Assembly (NCBI GenBank): GCA_934444695.1
Contig: CAKSDF010000089.1
Span: 1 to 8,115, forward strand
Reading direction: 5' to 3'
Source of the DNA: an uncultured Eubacteriales bacterium
Lineage (GTDB): Bacteria > Bacillota > Clostridia > Oscillospirales > Acutalibacteraceae
DNA: 8,115 bases
Positions 1 through 5,131 of this stretch are shown here, one piece after another. Positions within the stretch are counted from its first letter, which is position 1. Each line of letters starts with the position of its first letter. The notes under the pieces are model-generated. The model saw only the letters and a list, made by a program, of their open reading frames with translations, was not told where the DNA came from and did not search any database. Made by a program: the position numbers and the translations under genes.

Positions 1-929
1 GCTTTATCGTTCTCAAGTCGGTCCGCGTCGATTATCGAAACGACCGGCAGCGAAAAGCAATCGCAAAAACGCACAAAACGGGAAATCTTTACGATCGAAT
101 CGGCATCAAGCTTTTTATCCTTTGTAAGCACGGCGCCGCAAGGCTTTCCGTTGATTCTGCCAAGCAGCGTTTCGGCCGATTTGCCGAAGTCATCGGAAAG
201 ATGGATTTTATCCTGCGCGTCCAAAAACTCGGCATTAATGACCGGGCAAACCGACGGCTCACCGCCTTCATAGGTGTTAAGCGGGGCAAGATTGTTTGAC
301 GGTACGATTGAAAGGATTGACCTGACAATCGCCGCAATATCCTCTTCATTTGCGACAATGTGGGCGGTGCCGTTTTTAGCGGCTGTTTCGGCCGTTCCGA
401 CATCCTGACCGTTTTTATAAAGTGAGGCAGGATTAAGGGACAATGCTGCGTTTTGCTCCATAATGGTAATGTCGAACTGGGAACAAAGCACTGCGTTTTC
501 ACCGGTGCATTTTCCGAGAACCACGGCGATCTGCGGTACAACGCCCGAAAGCAGGCTTGCCGCATTTATGAGCTTTGAGAAGGCGTGAAGCGCATCCGCT
601 CCGTCGTCCACATATCCGCCCTTTGAATCGAAAATTCCGATAATGGGCTTACCGTTTTTGGCGGCGAGATCATAAATTTTAAGAATTTTTTCGGCCTGAG
701 CGCGGCTCATAGCTCCGCCCATTGCATCGGGATTTTGGGAAAAAACATACACTCCCTGGCCGTTCACCGTACCGAATCCGCATACCGCCTCGGCAAGGTC
801 ATCCCTGTTTTTGTCGAAAGCTCCGATTTCCACAAAGCTTTGTTCGTCCAAAAGCTCAAAAATGCACTGCTTAGCAACCCCTTGGTCGCTCGCCTTTTTA
901 AGCTTTGATGTGATTTTATCAACACTCAT
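1..929 (-). CDS. Carboxyltransferase-domain protein (propionyl-/methylmalonyl-CoA carboxyltransferase-like), 3' end outside window
   Basis: The frame is open from an ATG at 929 to the left edge: 309 codons with no stop. A strong GGAGG (937-941) lies 7 bases upstream of the start. It resembles the carboxyltransferase subunit of biotin-dependent acyl-CoA carboxylases and Na+-pumping decarboxylases (PccB/MmdA/GcdA), which moves CO2 between carboxybiotin and an acyl-CoA in the cytoplasm. Visible landmarks are FELLDEQSFVEIGAF near residue 23, YVFSQNPDAMGGAMS (59-73), KILKIYDLA, a DSKGGYVDDGADA loop (101-113), SGVVPQIAVVLGKCTGENAV (128-147), SIVPSNNLAPL, and RFVRFCDCFSLPVV (284-297) opening the C-terminal crotonase-fold domain. 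Both glycine-rich loops that normally read SGGARIQEG and GPCAGGAVY are altered, so activity cannot be assumed. The canonical VPGFLPG that should follow the RFVRFCD segment is not recognisable before the edge. The neighbours to the left (possibly biotin carrier and decarboxylase membrane subunits) are not visible. The fold assignment is secure; the substrate is unknown. Confidence 0.85.
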   Translation of the reverse strand, partial: MSVDKITSKLKKASDQGVAKQCIFELLDEQSFVEIGAFDKNRDDLAEAVCGFGTVNGQGVYVFSQNPDAMGGAMSRAQAEKILKIYDLAAKNGKPIIGIFDSKGGYVDDGADALHAFSKLINAASLLSGVVPQIAVVLGKCTGENAVLCSQFDITIMEQNAALSLNPASLYKNGQDVGTAETAAKNGTAHIVANEEDIAAIVRSILSIVPSNNLAPLNTYEGGEPSVCPVINAEFLDAQDKIHLSDDFGKSAETLLGRINGKPCGAVLTKDKKLDADSIVKISRFVRFCDCFSLPVVSIIDADRLENDK

Positions 930-947
930 ATTCTTTCCTCCACATCG

Positions 948-963
948 GGCGGAAAACTCCGCC
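948..963 (-). promoter_or_regulatory. Perfect hairpin in the 5' leader of the carboxyltransferase mRNA
   Basis: GGCGGA (948-953) and TCCGCC (958-963) form a perfect 6-bp G+C-rich stem closed by a 4-base loop. The stem ends 6 bases before the GGAGG ribosome site. A competing stem GCCG/CGGC (961-964 with 966-969) shares bases with it. No U-run follows in the leftward direction, so it is not a terminator. A role in mRNA stability or in access to the ribosome site is only an inference. Confidence 0.45.
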
Positions 964-970
964 GTCGGCT

Positions 971-1014
971 GATTTATGATTTGAAAACATTGGATTTATA
1001 ATTTGAGAACATTG
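971..1014. repeat. Tandem direct repeat, two 22-bp units
   Basis: Units 971-992 and 993-1014 are directly abutting and match at 20 of 22 positions (units begin GATTTAT and end AACATTG; they differ at the 8th and 15th bases). The 22-bp period is about two helical turns, so a protein reading both units would bind the same face of DNA. The repeat lies 42-85 bases upstream of the carboxyltransferase start, a typical operator or activator position. No regulator is identifiable from the sequence. Confidence 0.7.
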
Positions 1015-1160
1015 TTTATATAACACGGCTGCACACCGATATATTGTTATTTAAAGTGCGTTGATTTTTTAATGCCGCAGTTTTTTTAGTTTATTCTCCG
1101 GTTGATTTGCAAATAACAGCATATTGCCAACAGCAGCATTGCACAAAACCCTTGCAGCAT

Positions 1161-1913
1161 TCAGACCTTTGCCCCGCCGCTTTTGGCTTTTGAAAGGGTT
1201 ATAAGATCCCTTATCTCCTGCTTTTCGAGAAGTCTCCATTTGCCCACCGGCAGCCGGCCCAATCTCAGGTTTCCTACGGCCACTCTTTTAAGCCGCGCCA
1301 CCTCAAGTCCCACCGATTCGCACATTTTTCTTATCTGACGGTTGCGCCCTTCATTGAGCTCAAATTCAAGCACCACCCGCTTTTCATCGTCCACAAGAGG
1401 AACGATGTTGCATTTTGCGGTTTTTTTACCGTCGATAACAATGCCGTTTGACATTTCAAGCAGCTGCTCATCCGAAACGGGCGGACGCACCGTCACCCGG
1501 TAAATCTTCGGAACGTGTCCCGACGGATGGGTCATAAGGTTGATAAACTCACCGTCGTTTGAAAAAAGAAGCAACCCCTCGCTGTCTTTATCAAGCCGTC
1601 CCGCGGGAAGCACCCGCTCGGGAGCATCGTCCACAAGGTCGGCAACGCATTTTCTCGAAAGCTCATCGTTCATGGTGGTTACATATCCGCGGGGCTTGTT
1701 AAGCATAATATACACCCGCTCGTTTTGCCCGTGAACCACCTTTTTACCGCCGACGGTGACAATGTCTCCGTGTATTCTCACCTTATCGCCGAGATGGGCG
1801 GGATGTCCGTTGACCTTGACCTTTCCCCGCTCGATAAGCTCCTCGGCCTTGCGGCGGGAACAGTATCCGCATTCCGAAAGGTATTTCTGAAGTCTGATGG
1901 GTTCGTTTTTCAT
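1161..1913 (-). CDS. rluB: RsuA/RluB/RluE-family pseudouridine synthase, probably 23S rRNA (RluB-like)
   Basis: The protein has 250 residues, the usual length for short Firmicute RluB. It isomerises specific uridines to pseudouridine in rRNA in the cytoplasm. An N-terminal S4 RNA-binding domain (about residues 5-52, IRLQKYLSECGYCSRRKAEELI) precedes the catalytic domain. That domain carries the family motif GRLDKDSEGLLL, with the catalytic aspartate at D108, and KIYRV (136-140). It also has EGRNRQIRKMCESVGLEVARLKR (188-210), the conserved C-terminal signature. The ATG at 1913 gives a complete S4 domain. Its ribosome site is weak (GTGAG, about 6 bases upstream), which fits translation within a longer transcript. 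It follows the membrane-protein gene by 116 bases with no clear promoter between. Family membership is secure. The exact target base, and therefore RluB rather than RsuA, is inferred from the Firmicute pattern. Confidence 0.93.
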   Translation of the reverse strand: MKNEPIRLQKYLSECGYCSRRKAEELIERGKVKVNGHPAHLGDKVRIHGDIVTVGGKKVVHGQNERVYIMLNKPRGYVTTMNDELSRKCVADLVDDAPERVLPAGRLDKDSEGLLLFSNDGEFINLMTHPSGHVPKIYRVTVRPPVSDEQLLEMSNGIVIDGKKTAKCNIVPLVDDEKRVVLEFELNEGRNRQIRKMCESVGLEVARLKRVAVGNLRLGRLPVGKWRLLEKQEIRDLITLSKAKSGGAKV

Positions 1914-2029
1914 ATTGTTCTCACTTTACTTTTTATTTTCTCTTTATGTTGAAAGGATTAATTGAAATTATCGTTTAAACTTTTTTGATACCGTTTATTG
2001 AAGCCGCTTAAAGTCATTGCTTGAAGCCG

Positions 2030-2689
2030 TTACTTTGAAGTGACGCTCTGCTGCCAGGTGGTATCCTCGGCCGTTTGTGTCATGGTTAGAATATACCAGC
2101 TCTTATCTACCTTAACGCACACAAAAGTAACCTTCTGAGTATCTTCGTTAAGACTTCCCTTGGTTGTAACATTGCCCTTGACAAGTGTAACGGCGCTGAC
2201 ATTCATTTCGCTCATATCCTGGCCGTTATACTTTCCGTCCTCAAAGCTCTGTTCCTCGGAGGAAAGGGAGCTTTCATCTATGCTTATGGTTATATTATCC
2301 CCGAAATCGGGATTTTGCTCGTCCGATTTGAGCGAATCAAACATTCCCTGCATAAGGGCGTCTCCCCCGCCGTTTTGCTCGGCGTGCTCCTTCATACCGT
2401 CCGAGAGTGAGGGTACAACGCTGTCGCAGAGCTTGTCAAAATCCCGTTCGTTAACGGCAGAAATGTATTTTATGGCAGCGCCCTCGGCCGTAGATGTTAC
2501 ACGGTTGGTTATTCTCGGCAGCACCTTCCACACGAACAGGGTTATGAGAAGTGCAAGCACAACCGTAATCAGCGCAACGAAAAACCACAGTCCACGTTTT
2601 TGCCCCTTGGACATCTCGCTCATTTTTTTATTTATTTCACCCGCATAATCGGGTCTTATCTTGGTCTTTTTATTTTTTTGAATGCTCAA
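2030..2689 (-). CDS. Single-pass membrane protein with extracytoplasmic domain, unknown function
   Basis: I do not recognise the family. From a TTG at 2689 the protein has 219 residues. It has a lysine-rich cytoplasmic N-terminus (1-32), one transmembrane helix (about 33-57, from LWFFVALITVV to WKVL), and an extracytoplasmic part of about 160 residues. The start AAIKYISAVNERDFDKLCDSVVP (71-93) and a final strand pair ending in KSWYIL (196-201) resemble NTF2-like/DUF4878-type domains that follow a membrane anchor, but this is a weak structural impression. Two cysteines (C88, C191) are present. The frame stays open to a TTG at 2722, but that codon lies at or upstream of the expected transcription start. 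The TTG at 2689 has a GGTGGTG ribosome site 5 bases upstream and gives MSIQKNKKTK. An internal ATG at codon 23 is another option. It is probably the first gene of an operon with the pseudouridine synthase. Confidence 0.75.
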   Translation of the reverse strand: MSIQKNKKTKIRPDYAGEINKKMSEMSKGQKRGLWFFVALITVVLALLITLFVWKVLPRITNRVTSTAEGAAIKYISAVNERDFDKLCDSVVPSLSDGMKEHAEQNGGGDALMQGMFDSLKSDEQNPDFGDNITISIDESSLSSEEQSFEDGKYNGQDMSEMNVSAVTLVKGNVTTKGSLNEDTQKVTFVCVKVDKSWYILTMTQTAEDTTWQQSVTSK

Positions 2690-2694
2690 AATCA

Positions 2695-2701
2695 CACCAC
2701 C
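2695..2701 (-). promoter_or_regulatory. Ribosome binding site that selects the TTG start at 2689
   Basis: GGTGGTG matches the Shine-Dalgarno core GGAGGTG at 6 of 7 positions and sits 5 bases before TTG (2689-2687). It also overlaps a possible GTG start in the same frame (2695). No better site precedes the upstream TTG codons at 2722 and 2716, which the promoter position makes unlikely. Confidence 0.5.
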
Positions 2702-2725
2702 GAAAACATATTCCAATACCAATTT

Positions 2726-2754
2726 ATAATACCACCAAAAGCCGATTTCGTCAA
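2726..2754 (-). promoter_or_regulatory. Sigma-A promoter with extended -10 for the membrane-protein/rluB unit
   Basis: Reading leftwards, the -35 is TTGACG (2754-2749), followed by a 17-base spacer and the -10 TATTAT (2731-2726). The bases just before the -10 are TGG, an extended -10 (TGn). Each hexamer matches the consensus at 5 of 6 positions. Transcription should start near 2719. That leaves a leader of about 30 bases and means the TTG at 2722 cannot be used as a start codon. Confidence 0.8.
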
Positions 2755-2796
2755 CAGATTTGTTGCATAAAACAAAGATAAATAAGGCCCTTCATA

Positions 2797-2850
2797 AACA
2801 AAAACACCCGCACAAAGGAAAGCTTGCACAAAAGCCTCCTTTTGCGGGTG
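2797..2850 (-). terminator. Intrinsic terminator of the TSCPD-protein gene
   Basis: In the leftward transcript CACCCGCA (2850-2843) pairs with TGCGGGTG (2812-2805). The helix continues across a one-base bulge with 6 more pairs (AAAGGA 2814-2819 against TCCTTT 2837-2842). After a small internal loop come 4 pairs GCTT/AAGC. A U-rich tail (TTTTTGTTT, 2804-2796) follows at once. It sits about 50 bases after the stop codon and ends the unit before the next promoter at 2754. Confidence 0.85.
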
Positions 2851-2897
2851 AAAATGCACTGTAATATTTTTCATTTTCAGCAAACAAACCGTTTGCA

Positions 2898-3167
2898 TCA
2901 CACGGTTGCTTTTCCCTGCTCTTCGTCATAAGCCTGTCTGACCGCCTTGGCCAGCTGATCGGCGCAGGATGTGGGTTTCATTCCGCAGGTATTGCCTAAA
3001 AGCTTTTGTTCAATCTGCTCGACGGTAAATCCGTCCACAAGCTTGGAAATGGCCTTTAAATTGCCGTTACATCCGCCGATAAATTCTATGTTTGATACCT
3101 TGTCGCCATCCAAATCAAAATCAATCTCCATAGCGCAGGTGAATTGTGTCTTATATCTGTGTCTCAT
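2898..3167 (-). CDS. TSCPD-domain four-cysteine small protein (TIGR03905-like)
   Basis: The 89-residue protein matches the small TSCPD-domain family common in Clostridia, related to a C-terminal module of some class II ribonucleotide reductases. Its function is not established. The four conserved cysteines (C11, C33, C61, C68) suggest a metal or Fe-S site, which is an inference. Visible signatures are a YKTQFTCAMEIDFDL start, IEFIGGCNGNLKAISKLVDG (28-47), NTCGMKPTSC (59-68) and DQLAKAV. The family's TSCPD signature reads TSCAD here (66-70). A strong GAGGTG ribosome site (3174-3179) is 6 bases before the ATG. The gene has its own promoter (3199-3227) and terminator (2797-2850), so it is monocistronic. 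It diverges from ypeB with 240 bases between the two starts. Confidence 0.88.
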   Translation of the reverse strand: MRHRYKTQFTCAMEIDFDLDGDKVSNIEFIGGCNGNLKAISKLVDGFTVEQIEQKLLGNTCGMKPTSCADQLAKAVRQAYDEEQGKATV

Positions 3168-3198
3168 TTTTTACACCTCAATTGTTTTTTCTTGTTTT

Positions 3199-3227
3199 AT
3201 TTTACTACCCTTCTCCCCCGTTGTCAA
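3199..3227 (-). promoter_or_regulatory. Strong sigma-A promoter of the TSCPD-protein gene
   Basis: Reading leftwards, a perfect -35 TTGACA (3227-3222) is followed by a 17-base spacer and the -10 TAAAAT (3204-3199). The predicted transcription start is near 3192, giving a leader of about 25 bases that contains the GAGGTG ribosome site. The spacer is notably G-rich. Confidence 0.85.
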
Positions 3228-3267
3228 CAAGGGCTTTAAGAATGCATCGAACAAGCTTTGAGAAATA

Positions 3268-3296
3268 GCCTATCACAATTTTGGAATGCCATTTTA
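3268..3296 (+). promoter_or_regulatory. Candidate sigma-G (forespore) promoter of ypeB
   Basis: GCCTA (3268-3272), a 17-base spacer and CATTTTA (3290-3296) fit the sigma-G pattern GHATR-N17/18-CATWHTA with one mismatch, in the -35. No good sigma-A pair is seen in 3228-3407. The predicted start near 3303 leaves a leader of about 105 bases, longer than usual. In Bacillus subtilis the sleB-ypeB operon is known to be sigma-G dependent, which is why this pattern was sought. The motif is short, so a chance match is possible. Confidence 0.4.
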
Positions 3297-3407
3297 ATTT
3301 TTGCAGACATTTAAGCGGATCCAATTAAATTTCATAAGAATGGATTATGCAAGAAAATCGGGAAAAATAAGAGTGACAAAGTTTATCAGATAAGGAATGA
3401 CTTTAAA

Positions 3408-4751
3408 ATGAAAAATGCCAAAAAGAAAACAAAAATCAGGATATGGAGCTTTGCACTGGCGGCGGTTTTGGTTCTCGCGGGCTTTACCGTAAGCGGATAC
3501 GCCTCGGCCGCCGAATACAGCACAAGACTTGGCATAACCTACGAGCGCAATTTGTCCGAGCTTTCGGAACACATCGACAACATCGAGACCGATCTTTTAA
3601 AGGGCAGATATGCCGTCACATCCTCGGGGGCTTCCGAGCTTTCAATGAAGCTGTGGAGCGAGGCTCTTTCGGCCAAAACCTGCCTTTCGGGACTTCCCAC
3701 AAGCGGCACCGAGCTTGACAACACCTATAAATTTCTTTCTCAGGTCGGTGAGTTTTCGCTTTCTCTTGCAAAGAAAATATCTAAAGGTGAGCAGATATCC
3801 GACCGAGAACGGGACGAGCTTGAGCAGCTTCTCGACTATGCAAAACAGATAAATAATGAGGTCACCGAACTTTGCGTGACTATGAACGACGACGGAAAAT
3901 GGGCCGACAGCATTAAAAATTCCATTTACAAAAACGACGAGCAGGTATCGGCCGATTTAAACGAAGGCTTTAACAATGTTGAAGAACATCTTTCAAACTT
4001 TCCTACCCTTCTTTACGACGGTCCCTTTTCCGACCATATTTTGCAGGCAAAAGCCGTGTTTCTTGACGGAAAAAGCGATGTGACGGCCGACGCGGCAAAA
4101 GACACGGCAGCAAGCCTTCTCGGCACTCGGTCCGAAAATATATCCGACGGCGGCGAGGAAAACGGAATTATTCCGAGCTATAATTTTTATTATAACGACA
4201 GCTGCATTTCCATAACCAAGGCGGGCGGATACTGCTCATATATTTTAAACAGTCGGGAAATTTCCGATGCGGTATACGGATATGACGAATGTCTTGAAAA
4301 GGCCAAGAATTTTCTCGGCCGGCTTTCGCTTGGAAGCTTTAAGGAGAGCTATTTTGCCTTAAACGAAGGGGTGTGCGTCATCAATTTCGCATACACCGAA
4401 AATGATATTATCTATTACACCGACCTTGTAAAGGTGGGAGTTGCCACCGATACCGGCGAGATCGTCACACTTAATACTCAGGGGTATATTATGAACCACA
4501 AGGAAAGAAGCTTTGACGCGCCTAAAAACGACATTTCATCTGCCCGGCAAAAACTTTCCCCCATACTTTCCGAAAAATCGGAAGCGCTAGCGGTCATTCC
4601 TCTTGATACCCAAAAGGAAAAGCTTTGTTATGAATTTCTCTGCGACGGGCAAAACGGCGAAGAAATACTGGTTTATATAAACGCCGACACCCTTGAGGAG
4701 GAAAAGATACTGGTCGTGCTAAAAAGCGACGGCGGTATGCTGACAAAGTAG
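3408..4751 (+). CDS. ypeB: YpeB-family spore germination protein with C-terminal PepSY repeats
   Basis: The 447-residue protein is close to the length of B. subtilis YpeB (about 450). YpeB sits on the forespore inner membrane and is needed for the cortex-lytic enzyme SleB to be incorporated and kept stable and inactive in dormant spores. A basic N-terminus (MKNAKKKTKIRIW) leads into a hydrophobic signal anchor (14-33) with a possible ASA cleavage site. A helical domain follows, about 38-240, including RNLSELSEHIDNIETDLLKGRY (47-68) and the YpeB hallmark FPTLLYDGPFSDHI (198-211). Next come PepSY-type repeats (about 260-445), including DECLEKAKNFLG, YYTDLVKVGVATDTGEIV and GYIMNHKERSF. The ATG at 3408 has AAGGA (3392-3396) 11 bases upstream, slightly far. 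No sleB lies on either side, unlike the usual sleB-ypeB pairing. No degradation is visible, so it should be functional, with its partner elsewhere. Confidence 0.93.
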   Translation: MKNAKKKTKIRIWSFALAAVLVLAGFTVSGYASAAEYSTRLGITYERNLSELSEHIDNIETDLLKGRYAVTSSGASELSMKLWSEALSAKTCLSGLPTSGTELDNTYKFLSQVGEFSLSLAKKISKGEQISDRERDELEQLLDYAKQINNEVTELCVTMNDDGKWADSIKNSIYKNDEQVSADLNEGFNNVEEHLSNFPTLLYDGPFSDHILQAKAVFLDGKSDVTADAAKDTAASLLGTRSENISDGGEENGIIPSYNFYYNDSCISITKAGGYCSYILNSREISDAVYGYDECLEKAKNFLGRLSLGSFKESYFALNEGVCVINFAYTENDIIYYTDLVKVGVATDTGEIVTLNTQGYIMNHKERSFDAPKNDISSARQKLSPILSEKSEALAVIPLDTQKEKLCYEFLCDGQNGEEILVYINADTLEEEKILVVLKSDGGMLTK

Positions 4752-4928
4752 CAGAGCTTGCGCGTCGCAGCAATTTCCTCTTGTGTAATACAAGAAATTC
4801 TGTCTGTTCCCTCACTTTTTCCTTGCCGATGCTGCTTAAATCAGAAATAACTTAATTTTCGCAGCGGAGCAATTATAAAACATCTTTCGGTTGTTTTAAA
4901 TCTTATTCGGCAAATTCCGACTTTACTA

Positions 4929-4957
4929 TTGAAAGCCTCGCAAAAAGGATGTATAAT
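4929..4957 (+). promoter_or_regulatory. Sigma-A promoter upstream of the histidine phosphatase
   Basis: TTGAAA (4929-4934), a 17-base spacer and a perfect TATAAT (4952-4957) make a good sigma-A promoter, with a predicted start near 4964. It is 168 bases upstream of the TTG start at 5132, so either the gene has a long structured leader or a short separate RNA is made here. Confidence 0.75.
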
Positions 4958-5019
4958 CTGAAGGTATTGTACCGTATGCAATTGCTCGCTCGATTGCAGA
5001 ATGCTGTTGTGCGGCTGTG

Positions 5020-5079
5020 ATTTTAAAGTGCACATTCCGCGCTTTCCATTTCAACATTATTTTAAAGTGCACTTTCTGC
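5020..5079 (+). repeat. Pair of 21-bp direct repeats with self-complementary GTGCAC cores; potential leader hairpin
   Basis: Copies at 5020-5040 and 5059-5079 share an identical 14-mer, ATTTTAAAGTGCAC, and match at 19 of 21 positions overall. Each core is palindromic; AAAGTGCACTTT (5064-5075) is a perfect 12-bp palindrome. The two copies can therefore also pair with each other: 5025-5036 with 5064-5075 gives 11 of 12 pairs around a 27-base loop. TTTTTT follows the stem after 5 bases (5081-5086), a terminator-like arrangement. A third partial copy (TTTAAAGTGC) occurs at 1050-1059. The role could be an operator pair, an attenuator or a dispersed repeat. Confidence 0.65.
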
Positions 5080-5118
5080 ATTTTTTAATTTAATCGGTGC
5101 AATTCAAAAAACGGCAAA

Positions 5119-5123
5119 GAGGG
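5119..5123 (+). promoter_or_regulatory. Ribosome binding site selecting the TTG start at 5132
   Basis: GAGGG is 8 bases before TTG (5132-5134), the ideal distance. An ATG at 5125 is only 1 base from the same site, lies in another frame and reaches a stop after 15 codons. The TTG is the only start that yields the intact N-terminal strand MKIIIIRHG. Confidence 0.75.
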
Positions 5124-5131
5124 AATGTTTT

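Larger units (their letters stand above)
930..1160. other. Intergenic leader between rluB-like and carboxyltransferase genes
   Basis: These 231 bases are AT-rich and contain no plausible gene. Reading leftwards, the stretch holds a run of CAGCAT-type repeats just after the pseudouridine synthase stop (1117-1122, 1134-1139, 1155-1160), one TTTAAAGTGC element (1050-1059), a tandem 22-bp repeat (971-1014), a hairpin (948-963) and the GGAGG ribosome site (937-941). I found no -35/-10 pair with good hexamers and spacing on the minus strand. I also found no intrinsic terminator after the upstream gene. Read-through from upstream is therefore possible, but a promoter needing an activator cannot be excluded. 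Confidence 0.6.
4752..5131 (+). other. 380-bp non-coding stretch: ypeB 3' region and long leader of the phosphatase gene
   Basis: No credible gene is present. An imperfect hairpin (AATTTC...GAAATT, 4773-4799, with a 3-base bulge) follows ypeB but has no proper U-run, so it is a poor terminator. A sigma-A promoter lies at 4929-4957. Its transcript would carry a leader of about 168 bases with a TGCAAT/ATTGCA stem (4978-4983 with 4994-4999), two GTGCAC-centred repeats (5020-5040, 5059-5079) and a T-run (5081-5086) before the ribosome site. Short minus-strand frames across the repeats look accidental. Confidence 0.6.

Noticed and set aside
89..565. 158-codon minus-strand frame
   Set aside because: It is an out-of-frame shadow inside the carboxyltransferase gene, which is open in another frame of the same strand and has recognisable motifs.
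1991..2029. Direct repeat TTGAAGCCG and imperfect hairpin after the membrane-protein gene
   Set aside because: The stem has a mismatch and no U-run in the leftward direction, so it does not qualify as a terminator and has no other clear meaning.
2692..2901. 69-codon minus-strand frame between the TSCPD gene and the membrane-protein promoter
   Set aside because: It runs through the strong intrinsic terminator (2797-2850) and the promoter (2726-2754), has no family resemblance and no proper ribosome site.
4773..4799. ypeB terminator
   Set aside because: The hairpin has a 3-base bulge and an A+T-rich stem, and the following sequence lacks a continuous U-run. It was noted within the gap entry but not called as a terminator.
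4841..5035. 64-codon minus-strand frame in the ypeB-phosphatase gap
   Set aside because: It lies across the sigma-A promoter and one repeat, and its composition is unlike the neighbouring proteins.
4926..5081. 51-codon minus-strand frame containing two KVHFKI/NVHFKI segments
   Set aside because: The repeated peptide is simply the translation of the two DNA repeats. There is no ribosome site and no domain, so it is best explained as repeat DNA.
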